DNA of 64,000 nucleotides from Fidelibacterota bacterium (GTDB lineage: Bacteria > Pseudomonadota > Alphaproteobacteria > Rhodospirillales > Rhodospirillaceae), in contig CANJPQ010000009.1 in assembly GCA_947476275.1 (NCBI GenBank), positions 62,001 to 126,000 of the forward strand. Reading direction: 5' to 3'. This document shows, piece after piece, positions 59,169 to 64,000 of this stretch. Position 1 is the first letter of the stretch. Each line of letters starts with the position of its first letter. A program made the translations under genes and the position numbers. The notes below the pieces were generated by a model. That model saw only the letters and a program-made list of their open reading frames with translations. It had not been told where the DNA came from and did no database searches.

Positions 59169-61637
59169 CTAAAAGCTGTAGCTCGCTTTCACGCCGAAGG
59201 TGCGCTTCACCGGCAGACCGATGCGCAATTCGTTGAGAATTGAGCCGCCATTGGTCGTCGGCGGCAGCGCTGTCGTGTAGCACGGTGGGCAAGGCCCATT
59301 GACGCCGTACACCGTGTCGTTGCCGCGCACCGCCTCAGAGAGAGACAGATTGTTGAACACGTTGTTGACGTAGAGCTCGACCTTGAGGCCATTGCCGCTA
59401 TTCACGCCCGTGCGGAAGTTGAACAGATCGCGCGGCGCCAACCAGCCGACATTGGTGGCATCGAAGTAGACCTTGCCACGATGCTTGTAGTCGACGCGAG
59501 CAAACCACTCCCAATCGCCGGTCAGCGTGTCCGTGAAGGTCGGCGAAATGGTCCAGGCCCACGTCGGCGACTGTTCCATGCGATTGCCGTTCACATTGGT
59601 GCTGTTGCGGATCTTCAAGCCATCGGGCGTAAAGACGTAGTCCTTCACCTTCGCATCCGAGTAGTCGAAGGTTGCCGACACGGTGATCTGCTTGGTCATC
59701 GCGAGATCGGCTTCGATCTCGAGGCCCTTCAGGTCCACGGCGCCACGGTTGGCGACAACCGTCACGTTACCCGTGCTGTTGTCCGGCCGGGTGAAGAATG
59801 CCGTGTTGGACACCTGACCATCACGCCACGTCATGTAGTAAGCCGCGACCGTGGTGCGCAGGCGGTTGTCGAGCCACGTGCCCTTGTGCCCGATCTCGAA
59901 GTTGTCGAGCTTTTCCTGCTTGTAGGTGAGGTTCGAGCCGAGGGTGGAAACCTGGGCCAGGATCGATGGCGCCAAGCCGAACAAGCCGCCGTTGAAGCCG
60001 CCCTGACGATAACCGCGCGACCACGTCGCATAGGCCAACGAATTGGTTGCGAGCTTATAGTCGACGGTCACACGCGGCGAGAAGCTCTTGAACGTGTCCT
60101 TGAAGCGGGGTCCGGGGGTCGGGAAATTTTGCTGCTGCCCGATGCGGTCCCATTGATATCTGGCCTCTGCGCTGACCGCGAGTGCATCGGTGACGTCGAA
60201 GTACACGCCGCCGAACACCGCCGGCGTATACACCGTGGACTTCGTCGTAGGCTGGGTCGAGCGGCCGGCGATCGAAATGCCGTAGTTGGTGGTCCCCGGC
60301 GTCAGCGTCGTGAACAAGCTGGTGCCCAGGGTGCCGCGCAACCGCGCTTGTTGCGGCGAAGCTACGCGCGCTTCAATGCTCGAATCCTTCGTGATCCCCT
60401 GCTGCACCAGCGTGAACTGATGCCACGGCGTCGCGAAGCACTGCTGATTTCCCGCGGCGCAAGCCGTCGCGAGAGCAGCCGGCGTTGTCGGATACGACGG
60501 ATTGCGGATATTCGAGGCATCGCGGTAGGTCTGGTCGACGATCGACTGCGACTTCGTGTAGTCGTAGGACGCGATCGTCGCGATCGACCATCCGGACTCA
60601 AATTCGTAGTCTGCGCGCAGGTGCACGTTTTGGACCTGACGGCGGAAGCCGAAGTGATTCATCCAGTGCGTATCGAACAACACAGGATAGCCGCGCACGT
60701 TGTCGAACAGTTCGCGCTGCACGAGCGGATCGACCACGTCGTAGACCGAGATAATGCGCTTATCGATCGCCTTGAGGGATGGCAGTTCGCCGCAGAACCA
60801 CAATCCGCCGGTGCCGCCGAGCTGGCAGTTGAACAGTGCGCTCAAACCACCGGGCTTGATCGAGGCTTCCACCGGAGTTCCATCTTCGTCCTCGGAGAAG
60901 GAATAATAGCCGTGAATCTTCAGTCGATCGTTGGGCGTGGCGACGAGTGCTGCTGACACGGACTTGGTGTCCTGCTCGCCAAGCTTGCCGCCGTTGCGCG
61001 CGGTACCGCCGTTCTTGTACTGACCATCGAAATGAAACCGCCGCACGTTGATCCGGGCGGCAAGCTTGTCGGCGACGATCGGTCCGCTCAGGCTGATGGA
61101 GCCGTCGAGGCCACCGTAGGAGTAGGCCTCGGCCTCGACACGGCCGGTGAACTTGTCGGCGCTGGGTTCCTTCGTCACATAGTTGACGGCACCGGAAAAC
61201 GTTGAGCGGCCGAAGTACACGCTCTGCGGTCCTTTAAGGACTTCCACCCGCTCGACGTCCGAAATGTCGGGCGCCGCGCTGCCGGCATACGGTGCGCCGT
61301 TGATGAACGTCGCGCCGACATTCACCGACAGGCCACGGAACGTGAGGCGCCGGCTTGAACGATCCACGCGGCCGTTGCCCTGCACCTGCGAAAACAAACC
61401 GGGGGTGAATTCCGAGATTTCCTGAATTGACTTCAAGCCGCGGTTTTCGAGCGCTTCGGATGTGAAGGCCGACACTGCGATCGGCACCTGCATCAGGCTT
61501 TCTTCCTTGCGGCGCGCGGTAACGGTGATTTCCTCGAGCTGCGGCCCTTGCGCGAACGAGATCCCTACGGGCGCGGCGGTTCCCAAGGCGGCGATCGCCA
61601 AAGCCGACGTTGTACGAAGCAGAATGCGTGCTGACAT
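59169..61637 (-). CDS. TonB-dependent outer-membrane receptor (copy 1)
   Basis: An 822-residue receptor with a signal peptide (MSARILLRTTSALAIAALGTAAP) and a plug domain (residues 30-150: EEITVTARRKEESLMQVPIAVSAF, VERVEVLKGPQSVYFGRSTFSGAVNYVTK in part). A long 22-strand barrel follows and ends in an aromatic-terminated strand, FGVKASYSF. EEITVTARR is the usual TonB-box-linked beginning. Its C-terminal 260 residues are very similar to the partial receptor at the right edge. GAGGGG precedes the ATG. It may import the aromatic ester or products handled by the esterase gene downstream. Confidence 0.9.
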   Translation of the reverse strand: MSARILLRTTSALAIAALGTAAPVGISFAQGPQLEEITVTARRKEESLMQVPIAVSAFTSEALENRGLKSIQEISEFTPGLFSQVQGNGRVDRSSRRLTFRGLSVNVGATFINGAPYAGSAAPDISDVERVEVLKGPQSVYFGRSTFSGAVNYVTKEPSADKFTGRVEAEAYSYGGLDGSISLSGPIVADKLAARINVRRFHFDGQYKNGGTARNGGKLGEQDTKSVSAALVATPNDRLKIHGYYSFSEDEDGTPVEASIKPGGLSALFNCQLGGTGGLWFCGELPSLKAIDKRIISVYDVVDPLVQRELFDNVRGYPVLFDTHWMNHFGFRRQVQNVHLRADYEFESGWSIATIASYDYTKSQSIVDQTYRDASNIRNPSYPTTPAALATACAAGNQQCFATPWHQFTLVQQGITKDSSIEARVASPQQARLRGTLGTSLFTTLTPGTTNYGISIAGRSTQPTTKSTVYTPAVFGGVYFDVTDALAVSAEARYQWDRIGQQQNFPTPGPRFKDTFKSFSPRVTVDYKLATNSLAYATWSRGYRQGGFNGGLFGLAPSILAQVSTLGSNLTYKQEKLDNFEIGHKGTWLDNRLRTTVAAYYMTWRDGQVSNTAFFTRPDNSTGNVTVVANRGAVDLKGLEIEADLAMTKQITVSATFDYSDAKVKDYVFTPDGLKIRNSTNVNGNRMEQSPTWAWTISPTFTDTLTGDWEWFARVDYKHRGKVYFDATNVGWLAPRDLFNFRTGVNSGNGLKVELYVNNVFNNLSLSEAVRGNDTVYGVNGPCPPCYTTALPPTTNGGSILNELRIGLPVKRTFGVKASYSF
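59839..59922. repeat. Near-identical 84-bp segment shared with 63873-63956
   Basis: These 84 bases inside receptor copy 1 match 63873-63956 in receptor copy 2 with one visible mismatch (CCCTTGTGCCC against CCCTTATGCCC). It encodes the barrel segment around GHKGTWLDNRLRTTVAAYY. This is much closer than the surrounding protein similarity and suggests recent conversion between the copies. Confidence 0.7.
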
Positions 61638-61927
61638 TTTCCCCTCATGTGCAGTGATTAACCCCGCCACCGTCCCGAATTGCCCCTCGAGAACGGTCGC
61701 GGCGAGGCCCCATCATACTGGACGCTCCAGACGACAGGACCCGGATATCACGCATAACGATATGCAAGAGTCGACTAATTGCTTGCGATGACTTCAATTA
61801 AAAAGTGATTTTGCCGTGCCGCAGGCGCGCACGGCGAATCAATTCCGTCGGCGGGCGGCGTGGTCCCTGATGCTATGGCGGCAGGCAGCGAACGCGCCGA
61901 TGAAGCGCCTGGCTGCCGCGCAAATGA
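61638..61927. promoter_or_regulatory. 290-base intergenic region upstream of TonB receptor copy 1
   Basis: The longest gap of the window. On the minus strand it must hold the receptor promoter and the end of the cupin transcript. A near-palindrome GCATAACGATATGC (61752-61765) lies about 115 bases before the receptor ATG and could be an operator. An interrupted hairpin (GCGGCAG at 61878-61884 with CTGCCGC at 61913-61919) lies just after the cupin stop and may be its terminator. No open frame of note and no recognised riboswitch. Confidence 0.4.
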
Positions 61928-62305
61928 CTACTTGAACGCGTAGCCGTCGGTACCGTGAAACGTGACGTTCAGGGTCGCTGTCGGCACGGTCGAGCGGAAC
62001 GTGGAATGGTGCAAGGCCTTCCCGTGCACAAAGATGAAATCACCCGGCGCCAGCCGGCACACACCGCCGTCCTGCATCGTGATCTCGGCATGGCCGGACA
62101 TCGCGCCCACGATGCGGGGCACATTGGTCAGATGCATCTCATATTCGTTGTCCAAAGGACTGTTCTGATTCTGCGCCAGGCCCCAATAGGCGGCAGTCTG
62201 CTTCTCGCTGATGGCGAAGGTGGCACTCACCTGCTTCAGCGGAACGTCCACATGGGTCGCGAAGGAGCGACCGTTGGCGTCGTAGCCCATGGCGCAGATT
62301 TTCAT
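61928..62305 (-). CDS. Small single-domain cupin protein
   Basis: A 125-residue cytosolic cupin. The second part holds the cupin motifs with His residues (VGAMSGHAEITMQ, LAPGDFIFVHGKALHH). HGKALHH gives a His pair in the second motif. No leader is present. It is the third gene on the minus strand after the partial receptor and the secreted bicupin, 17 bases after the latter. It may be a dioxygenase or sugar-isomerase-like enzyme, or a binding protein; no substrate can be named. Confidence 0.78.
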   Translation of the reverse strand: MKICAMGYDANGRSFATHVDVPLKQVSATFAISEKQTAAYWGLAQNQNSPLDNEYEMHLTNVPRIVGAMSGHAEITMQDGGVCRLAPGDFIFVHGKALHHSTFRSTVPTATLNVTFHGTDGYAFK

Positions 62306-62322
62306 GGCGTTTCCCTTTTCCT

Positions 62323-63195
62323 CTAACGGCCCGAAGGTGCGGGCGTCGGCACACCGGACGGACGGGGCGCATCGCTCCCAAAGAAGGTCGACTCTTCAAG
62401 CAATTCCCAACGGCCGGTCTTTCCGACCACTTCGCGCAAGGCGTCGCCGGGACCGACCTCGAAGATTTCCCCGTCTTCGGTGCGACGCAGTCGTCCCTTG
62501 GTGACATACAGCAACGCATCCGTGCGCGGTTGAACGCCCGGGGGCGTCTCTCCGCCCTTGTGCATGTTGGCGAGCCGAATGGAATTGCCGTCGAAATTAT
62601 AGCGCTTCACATGCCAGCGGGCGGTGCCCACCTTCGTCTCCGTGAGCTTCAAGTCGTTGCCGCGCACAACCTGAGCCTTGGGATTCTGCCCGGTATGATT
62701 GACGAAATACTGCAGCACGACGGTATCACCCGCCGGCTTCTTGTTGCGCATGATGCCGCTCGGCAGAAATGCGGCGTCGCCGGCCTTCAACGTCGTCGGT
62801 TTGCCGGCGATGTCGACGGTGACCTCGCCTTGCAGAATGTAGATTTCAGTCTCGTAGGTGATCTGGTGAATCACGCCCGCGGGCTGCTTCTTGAATGTGA
62901 GCACGCGGATCGTGCCGGTGGGGAACTTGTAAGCCCGCGCTTCGTAGCGCGAGGCATCGGCGGGCGCCTTGGCGACCGCTTCCTGACCTTCGGCTATCAG
63001 CGTGCGCGTGCCCGTCTGTTCGCCGGGGGCGCTTTGCACGACATCCCATTCCGCCATCGGTTTGACGATCGCGTCCTGCGCATGGATCACATGGAGATTC
63101 GCCGCCACCGGCGCTGCGGCGTTTTGTGCCCACGCCGGTGCGGCGAGCGGCAAGAAGATGGCGATGAGAGCGCCAGCGATCCGTCCGCGATTCAT
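62323..63195 (-). CDS. Secreted two-domain cupin protein
   Basis: A 290-residue protein with a Sec leader (MNRGRIAGALIAIFLPLAAPAWA) and a first cupin around residues 105-175 (HQITYETEIYILQGEVTVDIAG, LKAGDAAFLPSG in part). A second cupin-like part at residues 205-270 follows (LLYVTKGRLRRTEDGEIFEVGPGDAL). The first cupin's HxH set is not complete. The end is Pro/Ser-rich. The start at 63195 has AGGGAG upstream; GTG 63198 is a minor option. It starts ten bases after the partial receptor, so the receptor, this cupin and the next one form one operon. Confidence 0.78.
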   Translation of the reverse strand: MNRGRIAGALIAIFLPLAAPAWAQNAAAPVAANLHVIHAQDAIVKPMAEWDVVQSAPGEQTGTRTLIAEGQEAVAKAPADASRYEARAYKFPTGTIRVLTFKKQPAGVIHQITYETEIYILQGEVTVDIAGKPTTLKAGDAAFLPSGIMRNKKPAGDTVVLQYFVNHTGQNPKAQVVRGNDLKLTETKVGTARWHVKRYNFDGNSIRLANMHKGGETPPGVQPRTDALLYVTKGRLRRTEDGEIFEVGPGDALREVVGKTGRWELLEESTFFGSDAPRPSGVPTPAPSGR

Positions 63196-63205
63196 CACAC
63201 TCTCC

Positions 63206-64000
63206 CTAAAACTGATAGCTCGCCTTGACGCCGAACGTACGCTTCACCGGCAAGCCGAGGCGCAGTTCGTTCAGCACGGACCCGCCGCGGGTTGTCACCG
63301 GCAACGCCGCCGTGAAGCAAGGCGGACAGGCGGTGCTGGTGCCGTAGACCACGTCGTTACCGCGCACCGCTTCGGTGAGTTTCTTATCGTTGAACACATT
63401 GTTCACGTAGAACTCCACCCGGAACGCCTTGTTGTTGATGCCTGCGCGCAAGTTGAACAGATCGCGCGCCGCGAGCCAGCCGACGTTGGTGGGATCGAAG
63501 AAGATCTTGCCGCGATGCTTGTAGTCGACGCGGGCGAACCATTCCCAGTCGCCCGTAAGCGTATCGGTGTAGCTGGGCGAAAGGGTCCACGTCCATTCCG
63601 GCGACTGCTCCATCTTGTTGCCGTTGACGTTGGTGCTGTTGCGGATCTTCAGGCCGTCCGGGGTGAAGATGTAGTCCTTCACCTTGGTGGTCTCCCAGTC
63701 GAACGTCGCCGAGACCGAGAGCTGCTGCGTGATCGCGAGATCGGCTTCGACCTCGATCCCCTTCAAATCGACTTGGCCGCGGTTTTCGGTGACGGTCGCG
63801 GACCCCGTGCTTCCGTCGGGCCGCGTAAAGAACTGCGTGTTGGAGACCTGCCCGTCGCGCCACTTCATATAATAAGCCGCGACCGTGGTGCGCAGGCGGT
63901 TGTCGAGCCACGTGCCCTTATGCCCGATCTCGAAGTTGTCGAGCTTTTCCTGCTTGAAGGTCAGGTTGGTGCCGAGGGTGGACAACTGGGCCAAGATCGA
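63206..64000 (-). CDS. TonB-dependent outer-membrane receptor, C-terminal part (copy 2, partial at right edge)
   Basis: The frame is open to base 64000, so the N-terminal plug and most of the barrel lie beyond the window. The visible 264 residues match the C-terminal end of copy 1 nearly block for block (SILAQLSTLG, LDNFEIGHKGTWLD, VDYKHRGKIFFDPTNVGWL, RTFGVKASYQF). It ends in the aromatic-terminated barrel strand. It is the first visible gene of an operon with the two cupins. A tandem copy with cupins between suggests two related ligands. Confidence 0.87.
   Translation of the reverse strand, partial: SILAQLSTLGTNLTFKQEKLDNFEIGHKGTWLDNRLRTTVAAYYMKWRDGQVSNTQFFTRPDGSTGSATVTENRGQVDLKGIEVEADLAITQQLSVSATFDWETTKVKDYIFTPDGLKIRNSTNVNGNKMEQSPEWTWTLSPSYTDTLTGDWEWFARVDYKHRGKIFFDPTNVGWLAARDLFNLRAGINNKAFRVEFYVNNVFNDKKLTEAVRGNDVVYGTSTACPPCFTAALPVTTRGGSVLNELRLGLPVKRTFGVKASYQF
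63873..63956. repeat. Near-identical 84-bp segment shared with 59839-59922
   Basis: The copy-2 partner of the segment at 59839-59922, with one visible mismatch, in the same orientation and the same place in the receptor gene. Direct repeats of this length about 4 kb apart could recombine and delete the two cupin genes between them. Confidence 0.7.

Overview
This 64 kb window is GC-rich and densely coding, with no gap over 300 bases and no rRNA, tRNA, CRISPR array, phage or insertion sequence that I could recognise. It looks like chromosome from a free-living alphaproteobacterium. The grounds are a receiver protein with the 'FGPDRRRR' tail common in that class, a REP-like palindrome of a kind frequent in alphaproteobacteria (6184-6230), many TonB-dependent-receptor and acyl-CoA genes, and many Tat/Sec-exported oxidoreductases. 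The genus cannot be fixed from the sequence alone.

Layout. 1-5.4 kb: the end of a threonine ammonia-lyase gene, an isochorismatase-fold hydrolase with a GST, two small proteins, and a minus-strand operon of a TPR lipoprotein-like protein and two paralogous NADP-dependent MDR reductases. 5.5-10.2 kb: an orphan membrane protein and an acyl-CoA/beta-oxidation group (SDR, MaoC hydratase, CoA-transferase, acyl-CoA dehydrogenase). 10.3-19.7 kb: an AsmA protein, tandem orphan paralogues, a secreted D-2-hydroxyacid dehydrogenase, GNAT, a membrane LytTR regulator, a frameshifted carboxylesterase, DUF2332 and TfoX-like proteins. 19.7-31.2 kb: enoyl-CoA hydratase, two Tat-exported Rossmann proteins, an ATP:ADP-antiporter-like carrier, a flavin monooxygenase/bicupin/double alpha-beta hydrolase catabolic run, an MFS exporter, a second copy of the orphan membrane family and an amber-interrupted histidine phosphatase.

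31.3-43.4 kb: a minus-strand operon (methyltransferase, glutaryl-CoA dehydrogenase, YciI, FAD-linked oxidase, VOC) divergent from a plus-strand eight-gene run. That run holds an isocitrate-lyase-family lyase, an isochorismatase-fold amidase, two PuuE-like deacetylases, an SGNH hydrolase and three paralogous two-domain VOC proteins that carry no signal, a Tat-like signal and a Sec-like signal respectively. It reads as one catabolic pathway with unknown substrate and is one of the best candidates for an undescribed system. 43.5-51.5 kb: DUF423, HD hydrolase, a receiver protein whose phospho-acceptor Asp is Glu, next to a ferredoxin reductase, an ABC half-exporter with a metaxin-like GST, a FAD dehydrogenase and an IclR regulator.

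51.6-64 kb: all minus strand. A four-gene exported operon (orphan secreted protein, DUF1592-type lipoprotein with CXXCH, Tat-exported DUF1552 protein, triple-repeat YxxxD-type protein) ends in a strong terminator and is the second candidate system. Upstream of it lie a tannase/feruloyl-esterase-type enzyme with a CHRD protein, and two tandem TonB-dependent receptors separated by two cupins. The second receptor runs off the right edge.

Two genes are broken by single-base lesions (frameshift near 17248, amber at 30957-30959). Otherwise the reading frames are intact.
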